The notes beneath the pieces were generated by a model. That model did not search any database. It saw only the letters and a program-made list of their open reading frames with translations, and was not told the DNA's origin. DNA of 64,000 nt. Origin: Lipingzhangella_A rawalii (lineage in GTDB: Bacteria > Actinomycetota > Actinomycetes > Streptosporangiales > Streptosporangiaceae). Numbering within the stretch: position 1 is the first letter of the stretch; each line of letters starts with the position of its first letter. The DNA is taken from the NCBI RefSeq assembly GCF_031628175.1, contig NZ_JAVLVT010000001.1:558001-622000 (forward strand), read 5' to 3'. This document shows positions 16,848-24,911 of the stretch, in pieces. Both the position numbers and the translations under genes were made by a program.

Positions 16848-17813
16848 ATGCAAAACATTGACTTCCCGTTTCCTTCCTCCCCGCGGCGCAGCTGGGACCT
16901 TGAGGCAGCGCACGAGCGGGACCTGCAATGGGTCACCTCCTGGGGGCTGGTCGACACCAACCAGGCCCTGCACCGGTACCGGAAATGGGGAATAGGAGCC
17001 CTCGCGGCCCATGCCTTTCCAGAGGCGGTTGGCCCAGACCTGGAACTAGGGGCCAATGCTCTGGGCTGGTTCACCCTGTTCGACGATCAATTTGACGGTC
17101 CGGTCGGTGAACAGCCCAAGGAAGTCGTCAACATCTGCCATGACTTGCTGGGCGTCCTCAACGGGCAGCACACTCACCTTGACGGCCCCTTTCGTGCGTT
17201 GGCCGGAGCACTCCGCGACCTGTGGGAACGCAGCACGCACGGCATGTCGGACGCTTGGTGCGGGAGGTTCCACCGGAGTTGGGAGTTGACCTTCGCTGGT
17301 TTCGTCCAGGAGGCCGAGGACCGTGTAAGACATGCGGCCCCTGACCTCTCATCCTATTTCCACAAACGAGTTCGGAGCTTGGGCACGTACCTGTGGTGTG
17401 CCCTCGTGGAACGGCTGGAGGAGTGCCCCGTCCCGGAACGGGCATGGGAATTTCCTGCCTTGGGTGAGCTACAGTACCTGCACGGTGAGCTCTGCGTCAT
17501 GGTCAACGATGTCTTTTCCCTTGACCGGGAGACGGACCTAGGCGACGTTGACGGGAATCTAATCTCCTTGCTGTGTCAGGACCGAAGTATCACTGTCCCA
17601 CAAGCAGTCGCGGAACTGATGCCTCTCGCCGAGCGAACGATTCAGGCGATAAACCAACATCAGGCCCGACTGCCGAACATCGGGGATCGGCTCCGATTGT
17701 CTGCTGAGGAGCGGGCGCGACTGACGCACTATGCCACGTGCCTGGCCGCAATGAGCCGCGGCAACTACGACTGGAGTCGGCAGACTCTGCGCTACCGGGC
17801 CGCCGACGCATAG
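16848..17813 (+). CDS. Class I terpene synthase (bacterial sesquiterpene-type cyclase)
   Basis: A 321-residue single-domain class I terpene cyclase, which ionises an isoprenyl diphosphate with Mg2+ and cyclises it in the cytoplasm. All family landmarks are present: the acidic motif FDDQFD (residues 78-83), the NSE triad NDVFSLDRE (Asn220, Ser224, Glu228), the diphosphate-sensor Arg174 exactly 46 residues before Asn220, and the C-terminal RY pair (Arg315-Tyr316). Size and motif spacing fit sesquiterpene synthases. No P450, methyltransferase or prenyl-diphosphate synthase is adjacent. Its G+C content (about 55-65% in lines I counted) is lower than its neighbours, and IS fragments lie on both sides, suggesting transfer. 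The product cannot be predicted. Confidence 0.92.
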   Translation: MQNIDFPFPSSPRRSWDLEAAHERDLQWVTSWGLVDTNQALHRYRKWGIGALAAHAFPEAVGPDLELGANALGWFTLFDDQFDGPVGEQPKEVVNICHDLLGVLNGQHTHLDGPFRALAGALRDLWERSTHGMSDAWCGRFHRSWELTFAGFVQEAEDRVRHAAPDLSSYFHKRVRSLGTYLWCALVERLEECPVPERAWEFPALGELQYLHGELCVMVNDVFSLDRETDLGDVDGNLISLLCQDRSITVPQAVAELMPLAERTIQAINQHQARLPNIGDRLRLSAEERARLTHYATCLAAMSRGNYDWSRQTLRYRAADA

Positions 17814-17978
17814 CGCGACACGGAGGTTCTACTGAGGTTTTCTTGGTTCTGTGGGTATGAAGTGCTGGATTGTGTGAGCATCGCGGCATGTCCCTCACTA
17901 CTAGGTCGTGTGGAGTTCAAGTCAGGAGTTTGGTTGATCGTCTGCGCCTAGGCTGGGAGGCTTGATAGATCCTGAGTC

Positions 17979-18045
17979 ATGGTGCGAGGCGATCTCACCG
18001 ACGAACAATGGGCCCTGATCGAACCCCTTTTCCAGAACGGCCGCT
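17979..18045 (+). pseudogene. N-terminal stub of a transposase (DDE, IS5/IS4-like)
   Basis: From ATG 17979 the frame reads MVRGDLTDEQWALIEPLF, the standard opening of many actinobacterial DDE transposases. Similarity stops after about 22 codons, where sequence resembling the valS 3' end begins (18041-18050) in another frame. The rest of the element is missing. The preceding 160 bp look non-coding and may include the element's left end. Confidence 0.75.
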
Positions 18046-18300
18046 GTCAAGGTTGCGGGAGTGCGTGTCGAACTGGACCTTTCGGACGCGATCGACTTCG
18101 CCGCCGAACGCAAGCGGTTGGAAAAGGATCTGGCCGAGACCGAGAAGCGTAAGGCATCTGCCGAAGCGCAGCTAGCCAACTCCTCGTTCACCAGCAAGGC
18201 CCCGGAAACGGTCGTGGAGCACGTCCGTACCCGGCTCACGGAAACCGAAGCCGAGATCGCGCGGATCAGCAACCAGCTCGCTGCACTTCCCCAGCCCTAA
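18046..18300 (+). pseudogene. valS: Detached C-terminal coiled coil of valyl-tRNA synthetase
   Basis: From 18046 the frame begins VKVAGVRVELDLSDAIDFAA and continues RKRLEKDLAETEKR to the end, IARISNQLAALPQP. This is the C-terminal tRNA-binding coiled coil of valine-tRNA ligase, ending at the normal stop. The other roughly 800 residues are absent, and a transposase stub joins directly upstream. A GTG at 18061 could begin a 79-residue coiled-coil protein, but no good ribosome site precedes it. I read it as a remnant of a deletion or a partial duplication; an intact valS must exist elsewhere. Confidence 0.8.
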
Positions 18301-18310
18301 CTCTCGTCAA

Positions 18311-18334
18311 TGTGCAGTGCGTACGCACTGCACA
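18311..18334. repeat. 24-bp perfect palindrome
   Basis: The half-site TGTGCAGTGCGT is followed immediately by its reverse complement, with no loop, 11 bp after the valS fragment and 163 bp before the DUF1648 gene. The absence of a loop favours a protein-binding site or a cruciform over an RNA terminator. Confidence 0.6.
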
Positions 18335-18496
18335 GGCGTGTCGTTTGTTACCAACGTGCCCGAACCCCACAGGCCACTCCGGTGCGGGTGGGCAGGCCCG
18401 CGACCCGGCCCCATCCCAGGACCAGCCCCACATGGGGGCGGTAGCCTGTACGGGACCCCGGGCAGCCCGGGGAAGGGAACGGAGACAGCGCCTGGC

Positions 18497-19087
18497 ATGC
18501 CCACCTCGACTACGCCGACGTCCTACCAGCCTCCGGCCTACCCGCGCGGACACCTGTTGGCCGGAGTGGGTGTCCTGCTGGCCCAGCTCGGCACCGGCAT
18601 CGCCGTGTATCCGCACCTGCCCGAGGAGATCCCCCGGCACTTTTCCGCCAGCGGGGCGGTGACCCTGACCGCGACCACCCCGCTGTCCGCGTTCGGCCCG
18701 GTGCTCATCTACGCGGCGCTGCTGGCGCTGTTCGCAGCAGCGACACGACTGGTGCTACACACCCTCCCCCGCGACCACCCGGATGCTCCGCCGCCGCTGC
18801 GGGACGGCAAGCTGAACCGGCCTGCCACCCGCGCCGATGCAGCCCGCGGGGCCATCGCCCTGATGGCCACCGCCTGGATCGTTGGGCTGGTGTTCGCCCT
18901 GGCCAGTGCCGGAGTGTGGTTTCCCGGGGCGGTCGGATACGCCCCCTGGTTCCTGCCGGTCCTGCTGGTGCTGCTTGCCGCGACACTGATCCCCAGCGGC
19001 GTGGCCCTCTACGCCCGGTGGCGGGAGCGGCGCGATGGGTCATCCGGTGTCGACAGCGGCACCAGCGATGGTGGCGAACGACTGTAG
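18497..19087 (+). CDS. DUF1648 integral membrane protein
   Basis: A 196-residue membrane protein. After a Pro/Thr/Tyr-rich N-terminus come about four hydrophobic helices. The DUF1648 signature, YPHLPEEIPRHFSASG, follows the first helix (about residues 36-51). The family occurs in SdpI-like and other membrane proteins of unknown role, some acting as immunity or signalling partners. ATG 18497 is preceded by ACGGAGACAG at somewhat long spacing. A perfect 24-bp palindrome sits in its upstream region. No partner gene is adjacent. The tail is hydrophilic and ends with Ser/Gly/Asp residues. Confidence 0.75.
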   Translation: MPTSTTPTSYQPPAYPRGHLLAGVGVLLAQLGTGIAVYPHLPEEIPRHFSASGAVTLTATTPLSAFGPVLIYAALLALFAAATRLVLHTLPRDHPDAPPPLRDGKLNRPATRADAARGAIALMATAWIVGLVFALASAGVWFPGAVGYAPWFLPVLLVLLAATLIPSGVALYARWRERRDGSSGVDSGTSDGGERL

Positions 19088-19671
19088 TCGCGCACGCCGC
19101 ACAGCTCGGTGTCCCGGCCAGCACGGTGTCCAGGTTCCAACCCATCCGCCCGTGCGGGGCGGGGCGTGCGAGTCCCCGCGGGACAAGCGGTCCGGTCAGG
19201 CTTGTCCCCAGCAGCGCCGGCGAGCGGCGCTGACTCGGGGCGAGGTCGATACGCCGTGCGCACGCATCGGGCTGCTCGGCGGATCCGAAAGTCGCCATCG
19301 GCACAACCCAAGCAGTACCCGTAGCCGGGTGGAGCGTCCTCTGGTCGGTGCCGGTCACGGCCGATGGTGATGCGGCGTGGATGGTGCCCTCCAGGCCTGC
19401 GGGGCGGGAGGTAACCAACGGACCAACCAACCGCAACGCCATAACTGATCATCCAGTTGAATCGCTGCGCTGGCAACACGCTTTGATTACCGACGTGTGG
19501 CGGTTCCGTTACACATCTAAAGATGAGTTGAAATGCAGGGAAACCTGCCTTCAGACTCGATGATCGTGCCGAGACCACCAGTGCCCCCCAGGCACGATAT
19601 TGCGATTCTCGCATTGACTTGGGGGTTGGCGTCGGACACATGCCCTGTACCCGAGCCTGTTGAGGTGAACC
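19088..19671. other. 584-bp intergenic region with two tandem hairpins
   Basis: I find no supported protein gene on either strand; the long minus-strand reading runs antisense through the ABC operon. Two perfect hairpins stand side by side (19180-19208 and 19212-19232). The right half, from about 19440, is A+T-richer and should carry the promoter of the ABC operon, but no clear -35/-10 pair stands out. Confidence 0.45.
19180..19232 (+). terminator. Tandem hairpins downstream of the DUF1648 gene
   Basis: Hairpin 1 is GGGACAAGC / GCTTGTCCC (19180-19208, 9-bp stem, 11-nt loop). Hairpin 2 is CAGCGCCG / CGGCGCTG (19212-19232, 8-bp stem, 5-nt loop). Both stems are perfect. They lie 93 bp past the stop, so they may form a double terminator or part of an unknown structured RNA. 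Confidence 0.5.
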
Positions 19672-21246
19672 GTGCCAAGAGGCCATACCGATTCCGTCGC
19701 GCCGTCTCCCCCCGGGTGGGCCCGCCCCCGCCTCGCGGCGACCGCGGCCGCGGGTCTTGCCGTGACCCTGCTCGCCACCGGCTGCGGCACCGATGCCGAC
19801 GAGACCGGGGACGCCACCCTGAGCGTCGGCGTAGCCGGGGGATCCGCGTCGGACACCATCGATGGCCACATCGCGGTCGACAACACCGACATCGCGCGGA
19901 CCTTCGCGCTGTACGACACCCTGACGGAGTTCAGCGACGACTTCACTGTCCAGATGGCTCTCGCGGAATCGGTGGAGCCCAACGAGGACGCCACCGAGTG
20001 GACCGTCACGCTGCGCGAGGACCTGCACTTCTCCGACGGTGAACCCATCACCGCCGACGACGTCGCCTTCTCGATGGAACGCATCATCGACCCGGATGAT
20101 CCCAAGACCGGGGCGACCGCGCTGGACGGGTTGAACCCCGAGGAGATCGAGGTCGTTGACGAGCGCACGGTCACGCTCGGCTTCGACGACGGATTCGTAC
20201 ACCTGCCGGAGATCCTGGCGGAGTACTACAACGCCATCGTGCCCGAGGGCTACGACCCGGACGAGCCAGTGAGCTCGGGTCCGTTTGCCTACGAGAGCTT
20301 CGAGCCGGGCGAGCGCAGTGTGTTCGTACGTAACGAGCACTACTGGCGCGAGGACCAGCCCCAGATCGAGGAGCTGGAGATCGTCAACTTCCCGGACGAC
20401 ACCTCCCGCGTCAACGCTCTCATCGGTGGGCAGGTCGATGTGATCAGTCAGGTGCCGCACGCGCAGATCGACACGATCGCCTCCGACACCGACCTGGAGA
20501 TCCTGGAGTCCGAGACTGGGATGTGGCTGCCGTTCACCATGCGGGTGGACCGTGAGCCCTTCGACGACGTGCGGGTGCGGCAGGCCTTTCGCTTGATCGT
20601 GGACCGTGAGGAGATGGTCGAGCAGGCGCTGTCCGGCTACGGCACCGTCGCCAACGACCTCTACTCGCCCTACGACCCGGCCTACGCCGAGGACATCCCA
20701 CAGCGGGAACAGGACATCGACGAGGCCCGGGAACTGCTGGCCGAGGCCGGCTACGAGGACGACCTCACCGTGGAGCTGGTGACCGGTCCCATCAACACCG
20801 GCGCGGTGGAGTCCGCACAGGTGTTTGCGGAGCAGGCCGCCGAGGCCGGGGTGACCGTCGAGCTGCGCGAGGTTACCTCCGAGGAGTTCTACGGCGACAA
20901 CTACCTGGAGTGGGACTTCGCCCAGGACTTCTGGGGGACCCGCAACTACATGTCCCAGGCGGCCCAGGGCACCATGCCCGACGCACCGTTCAACGAGACG
21001 CACTGGGACCACGAGGAGTGGACGGAGCTGGTCGAGGAGGCCAAGGGCACCGTCGACGACGAGGAGCGCGCCGAGCTGTTGCGTGCCGCCCAGGAGATCG
21101 AGCACGAAGAGGGTGGCCTCATCGTGTGGGGCTTCGTCAACCTCGTGGACGCCCACCACAGCGACGTGCAGGGATTCGAGGAGTCGGCGACGGGACACCC
21201 GCTGACCTCCTACGGTTTCCACCGCGTGCAGATCGATGGCTCCTGA
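19672..21246 (+). CDS. Oligopeptide-type ABC transporter substrate-binding lipoprotein
   Basis: A 524-residue family 5 (DppA/OppA/NikA) binding lipoprotein. The signal peptide ends with the lipobox LLATGC (Cys about 38). The mature protein has the family landmarks FSDGEPITADDVAFSMERI and DDTSRVNALIGGQVDV. It is extremely acidic. GTG 19672 is preceded by TTGAGGTG. It would capture a peptide, opine, metal chelate or sugar outside the membrane and deliver it to the permeases encoded next. It is the first gene of a four-gene operon and overlaps the first permease by 11 bp. The ligand is unknown; no metabolic genes in the operon point to one. Confidence 0.92.
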   Translation: MPRGHTDSVAPSPPGWARPRLAATAAAGLAVTLLATGCGTDADETGDATLSVGVAGGSASDTIDGHIAVDNTDIARTFALYDTLTEFSDDFTVQMALAESVEPNEDATEWTVTLREDLHFSDGEPITADDVAFSMERIIDPDDPKTGATALDGLNPEEIEVVDERTVTLGFDDGFVHLPEILAEYYNAIVPEGYDPDEPVSSGPFAYESFEPGERSVFVRNEHYWREDQPQIEELEIVNFPDDTSRVNALIGGQVDVISQVPHAQIDTIASDTDLEILESETGMWLPFTMRVDREPFDDVRVRQAFRLIVDREEMVEQALSGYGTVANDLYSPYDPAYAEDIPQREQDIDEARELLAEAGYEDDLTVELVTGPINTGAVESAQVFAEQAAEAGVTVELREVTSEEFYGDNYLEWDFAQDFWGTRNYMSQAAQGTMPDAPFNETHWDHEEWTELVEEAKGTVDDEERAELLRAAQEIEHEEGGLIVWGFVNLVDAHHSDVQGFEESATGHPLTSYGFHRVQIDGS

Positions 21247-22234
21247 GGCTGGCGTTCGGGCCGGCCGGTCCGAACGCAGTGCGCTGCTGCGTCTCGTGGC
21301 CGGCCGGCTCCTGCTGGGACTGCTGACCCTGTGGGCCGTGTCGGTGGTGGTGTTCCTGGCCACGCAGGCGCTTCCGGGTGATGCAGCCCGGTCGGTGCTC
21401 GGCCGGGAGGCCACCCCGGAGCGGCTCGACGCGCTGCGTGAGCAACTCAATTTGTACGACCCGCTAGCGGTCCAGTACGGCAAATGGCTGGTGGGGGTGC
21501 TCACCCTGGACTTCGGGGTCTCCTTCGCCAACCAGGCGCCGGTGGCCGAGTACCTCGCCCCCAGGATCGCGAACTCCCTGTGGCTGATGGGCATCGCCGC
21601 AGTGGTCGCCACCCCGGTGGCGCTGTTCCTCGGCGCCTACAGCGCGGTGCGGCGCGACCGGGTCGTCGACCACGCCACCTCCCTGGCCACGCTGGTGATG
21701 GCCTCCCTGCCGGAGTTCGTGGTGGGGATCTGTCTGATCCTGCTGTTGTCCACGGGATGGCTGAGCCTGTTCCCACCCGTGTTCGGCGGGGACTCCGGGC
21801 AGGTGTGGGCCAGCCCGGGGGAGCTGGTGCTTCCCGTGCTCACCCTGGCAATCGCGGTGAGTCCACCGATCGTTCGGATGATGCGGGCCTCGATGATCGA
21901 GGTGCTGGAAAGCGAGTATGTGCAACAGGCCCGGCTCAAGGGCCTCCCGGAACGTGTGGTGCTGCTGCGGCACGCCGCGCCCAACGCCATCGGACCCGTC
22001 GCGCAGGTCATCGCCCTACAGCTGGCATGGCTGGCCGGCGGCGTGGTGGCCGTGGAGTTCCTGTTCCGGTTCCCCGGGGTGGGGCTGGCACTCATGGACG
22101 CGGTCCAGGGGCGTGATGTGCCGATGGTGCAGGCTGTGGTGCTGCTGATCGCCGCGGTCTACATCCTGGTCAACCTGCTTGCCGACATCGTGGGCCTGGC
22201 CGCCAACCCGAAGGTGAGGGTTCGCTCCGCATGA
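21236..22234 (+). CDS. ABC transporter permease (DppB/NikB type)
   Basis: A 332-residue permease with about six transmembrane helices, from the BPD_transp_1 family. The N-terminal FLATQALPGDAARSVLG region is characteristic of DppB-like subunits. The ATPase-contacting EAA loop is visible in SEYVQQARLKGLPERVVLLRHAAPNA. ATG 21236 lies inside the end of the binding-protein gene (11-bp overlap), and its own stop overlaps the next start as ATGA, so translation is coupled. It pairs with the next gene product to form the membrane channel. Confidence 0.93.
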   Translation: MAPEAGVRAGRSERSALLRLVAGRLLLGLLTLWAVSVVVFLATQALPGDAARSVLGREATPERLDALREQLNLYDPLAVQYGKWLVGVLTLDFGVSFANQAPVAEYLAPRIANSLWLMGIAAVVATPVALFLGAYSAVRRDRVVDHATSLATLVMASLPEFVVGICLILLLSTGWLSLFPPVFGGDSGQVWASPGELVLPVLTLAIAVSPPIVRMMRASMIEVLESEYVQQARLKGLPERVVLLRHAAPNAIGPVAQVIALQLAWLAGGVVAVEFLFRFPGVGLALMDAVQGRDVPMVQAVVLLIAAVYILVNLLADIVGLAANPKVRVRSA

Positions 22235-23154
22235 GTGTTCGCAATGTTCGCAGTGTTCGCACCAATGCCGACCCATCACCGGCGGCGCAGAGTGCAGACC
22301 CCGTCGAGACCTCCCGGCCCATCGGCCTGTTCCGCACCGCCTGGGGCCACGGCCGCACCAAGGTCGGTCTCGGACTGGTTGCGACCGTGGTCGCAATCGC
22401 TGTCTTCGGTCCGCTGCTGAGTCCGCACACACCCACCGAATTCGTGGGCCCGCCCAACCAGTCCCAGGTGGACGGGCTGCTGTTCGGCACCGATGATGTC
22501 GGCCGAGACGTGTGGAGCCGGTTCCTCAACGGCGGGCTCACCCTGCTGCTGCTGTCCCTGTCGGCGGCGCTGGGGGGCGTTGCCGTCGGCGCGCTGCTGG
22601 GGATCGTCGCCGGCTACCGCCGCGGTTGGCTCGACAACACCATCATGCGGACCAACGACGTCGTTCTGGCCTTTCCCCAGCTGATCGCCGCCCTGTTGGT
22701 CGTCTCGATCATCGGGCCGCGGGTCTGGCTGATCGTGATCGTGGTCGCCATCACCCACGCACCACGGGTGGCGCGCGTGATCCGCGAAGCCACCCTGCGG
22801 GTGGTCGAACAGGACTTCATCAAGGCAGCGGAGTCGATCGGGGTCGCGCGGTGGCGCATCATGCTGCGCGAGATCCTGCCCAACATCACCAGCCCACTCC
22901 TGGTGGAGCTGGGGCTGCGCCTGACCTACTCCATCGGTCTCGTGGCGGTGCTGGGATTCCTGGGAATGGGGATGGAACCGCCCACACCCGACTGGGGCAT
23001 GATGATCAACGAGAACCGGCTGGCGATCACCATCCAGCCGTGGGCGGTGGCGCTGCCCGTGGCTGCGATCGCCGTGCTGACCATCGGCGCCAACCTGGTC
23101 ACCGACGGTCTGTCCAGAGCGGCGATCGGGATCGACCGAGGAGTGCAGGAGTGA
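22231..23154 (+). CDS. ABC transporter permease (DppC/NikC type)
   Basis: The second permease, 307 residues, with an extended hydrophilic N-terminus followed by about six helices. The HPLGTD-like entry is seen as FGTDDVGRDVWSR, and the EAA loop as EQDFIKAAESIGVARWRIMLREILPN, typical of DppC subunits. It starts at ATG 22231 in an ATGA overlap and ends in a GTGA overlap with the ATPase gene. Its first codons are built from three copies of a 9-bp repeat (22235-22261), giving Val-Arg-containing repeats, an oddity restricted to the cytoplasmic tail. Confidence 0.93.
   Translation: MSVRNVRSVRTNADPSPAAQSADPVETSRPIGLFRTAWGHGRTKVGLGLVATVVAIAVFGPLLSPHTPTEFVGPPNQSQVDGLLFGTDDVGRDVWSRFLNGGLTLLLLSLSAALGGVAVGALLGIVAGYRRGWLDNTIMRTNDVVLAFPQLIAALLVVSIIGPRVWLIVIVVAITHAPRVARVIREATLRVVEQDFIKAAESIGVARWRIMLREILPNITSPLLVELGLRLTYSIGLVAVLGFLGMGMEPPTPDWGMMINENRLAITIQPWAVALPVAAIAVLTIGANLVTDGLSRAAIGIDRGVQE
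22235..22261 (+). repeat. Three tandem copies of a 9-bp unit at the start of the second permease gene
   Basis: The unit RTGTTCGCA occurs three times head to tail, in frame, within codons 2-11. Slippage here would add or remove three residues without breaking the frame. Confidence 0.6.
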
Positions 23155-24848
23155 GCCCCGTGACCAGCCAGACATCACGCGCCGGGACCGGCGACACCGG
23201 CGACACCGCCCCGGAGATCCTGCTGGACTGTGCGGACGTCACCGTGGTTGGCCACCCATCTGCGGTGGAGATCATCAGCGAGGTGTCACTGAAGGTACGT
23301 CGCGGACAGATCCTAGGCCTGGTGGGTGAGTCCGGCTCGGGCAAGACCACCCTGGGTCTGGCCCTGCTGGCGCACCAGAAGCGCGCCACAACGATCTCCG
23401 CTGGTGAGATCACTGTGGGCGAGCACCAGCTGCTGGGGCGGGACGAGCGTACGGTGCGGCAGCTGCGAGGGCGGGCCGTGGCCTACATCCCGCAGTCGCC
23501 CGCCTCGGCACTGAACCCGGCCCTGCGCCTACGCACCCAGCTCCAGGAGGCACTGGGTTCGGCCGGCGCCGACGGTCGGCTACCGGAGGGCACCACGATC
23601 GAGACGCGGGTGCGGGAGGTGCTGCGGGAAGTGGCCCTGCCCGACGACGACGTCTTCCTGAACCGCTACCCGCACCAGCTCTCCGGGGGCCAGCAGCAGC
23701 GGGTGGCGATCGCGATGGCGTTCATCGGCTACCCGGAGCTGATTGTTCTCGACGAACCCACCACCGGGCTGGACGTGACCACCCAGGCCCACGTGTTGGA
23801 CACGATCCGCGCGATGACCGGCGAGTACGGAGTCTCGGGTGTGTACATCAGCCACGACATGGCGGTGGTAAGCCAGCTCTCCGACGAGATCGCGGTGATG
23901 TACCGGGGGGAGCTGGTTGAGCAGGGGCCGGCCCGGTCGCTGCTGCGCGATCCCCAGCACGCCTACACCCGACGGCTGTTGGCGGCGGTGCCGCGGCTGC
24001 ACACCGACGGGGCACCGGACCCGTACCTGGACGGCGGGACCGTCCCGGCCCGAAGCCGCAGCGTGACCGACTCCGCTGAACACGACGCGGATTCGATGCC
24101 GCTGCTACGGGTGCGGGATCTTGCCGCCCGGTACGGACGCACCACAGTGCTGCACGACATCAATCTGGATGTGCATCGCGGTGAGTGTGTGGCACTGCTG
24201 GGTGAGTCCGGCTCGGGCAAGACCACCCTGTCCCGGGCGGTCGTGGGCCTGCATCGGCAGTTCTCCGGGCAGCTCCAGCTGGACGGTCAGCCCCTGGCGA
24301 CCTCCAGCTACCGCCGGGACTGTACCCAGCGTCGCCGGGTCCAGTACATCTTCCAGAACCCCTACGAGGCCCTCAATCCGCGGCAGCGGGTCAGTGAGCT
24401 GATTCTGCGGCCGCTGCGGCACCTGTGCGGGCGCGTGGAGGATCCGGAGCGGGTGGTGGCCGCGTCCCTGGAGCAGGTTTCCCTGCCGGCACGCTACGCC
24501 TCCCGGTTTCCCGACCAGCTCAGTGGCGGTGAACGTCAACGTGTGTCCATCGCGCGCGCCATCGCCACCCAGCCGGATCTGCTGATCTGTGACGAGATCA
24601 CCTCCGCGCTGGATGTGTCGGTGCAGGCCGCGATCGTGGACGTGCTGCGCTCGCTGCAACAGGAGGGGTTGGCCCTGCTGTTCGTCACCCACAACATCGC
24701 GCTGGTCAGCAACGTCGCCCAGCGGGTGGCCGTACTCAACACCGGGGAGATCGTCGAACACGGTCCGGTGGCCGAGGTGCTGGCCCAGCCCAGTCACCCC
24801 TACACCCGGGCTCTCATCGCCGATGCGCCAAGCTTTGAGGCGGCCTGA
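23151..24848 (+). CDS. Fused double ABC ATPase (DppD-DppF type)
   Basis: A 565-residue protein carrying both nucleotide-binding domains of an oligopeptide-type importer. Domain 1 (about 20-280) has GESGSGKTTLG, LSGGQQQRVAIAMAF and LIVLDEPTTGLD. Domain 2 (about 315-560) has GESGSGKTTLS, LSGGERQRVSIARAI and LLICDEITSALD. Walker A, signature and Walker B are therefore intact in both. The start is GTG 23151, overlapping the permease stop as GTGA; GTG 23160 is a possible alternative. Being a fusion, it can power the two permeases alone. It ends the operon and converges with the Mn transporter permease 63 bp away. Confidence 0.93.
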   Translation: MSPVTSQTSRAGTGDTGDTAPEILLDCADVTVVGHPSAVEIISEVSLKVRRGQILGLVGESGSGKTTLGLALLAHQKRATTISAGEITVGEHQLLGRDERTVRQLRGRAVAYIPQSPASALNPALRLRTQLQEALGSAGADGRLPEGTTIETRVREVLREVALPDDDVFLNRYPHQLSGGQQQRVAIAMAFIGYPELIVLDEPTTGLDVTTQAHVLDTIRAMTGEYGVSGVYISHDMAVVSQLSDEIAVMYRGELVEQGPARSLLRDPQHAYTRRLLAAVPRLHTDGAPDPYLDGGTVPARSRSVTDSAEHDADSMPLLRVRDLAARYGRTTVLHDINLDVHRGECVALLGESGSGKTTLSRAVVGLHRQFSGQLQLDGQPLATSSYRRDCTQRRRVQYIFQNPYEALNPRQRVSELILRPLRHLCGRVEDPERVVAASLEQVSLPARYASRFPDQLSGGERQRVSIARAIATQPDLLICDEITSALDVSVQAAIVDVLRSLQQEGLALLFVTHNIALVSNVAQRVAVLNTGEIVEHGPVAEVLAQPSHPYTRALIADAPSFEAA

Positions 24849-24911
24849 CGGCGGGATCGTCCCCGCCCACGCCGGGCCGCCGGCCGCAGCTGATCGTATG
24901 CGTTCCTTCGA

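Noticed and set aside
16642..16995. 117-codon reading before and into the terpene synthase gene
   Set aside because: It overlaps the synthase in another frame, and its product has no coherent hydrophobic core or known motif.
19009..21612. 867-codon minus-strand reading through the ABC operon
   Set aside because: It runs antisense to a binding lipoprotein with lipobox and family motifs, and has the composition of an antisense shadow.
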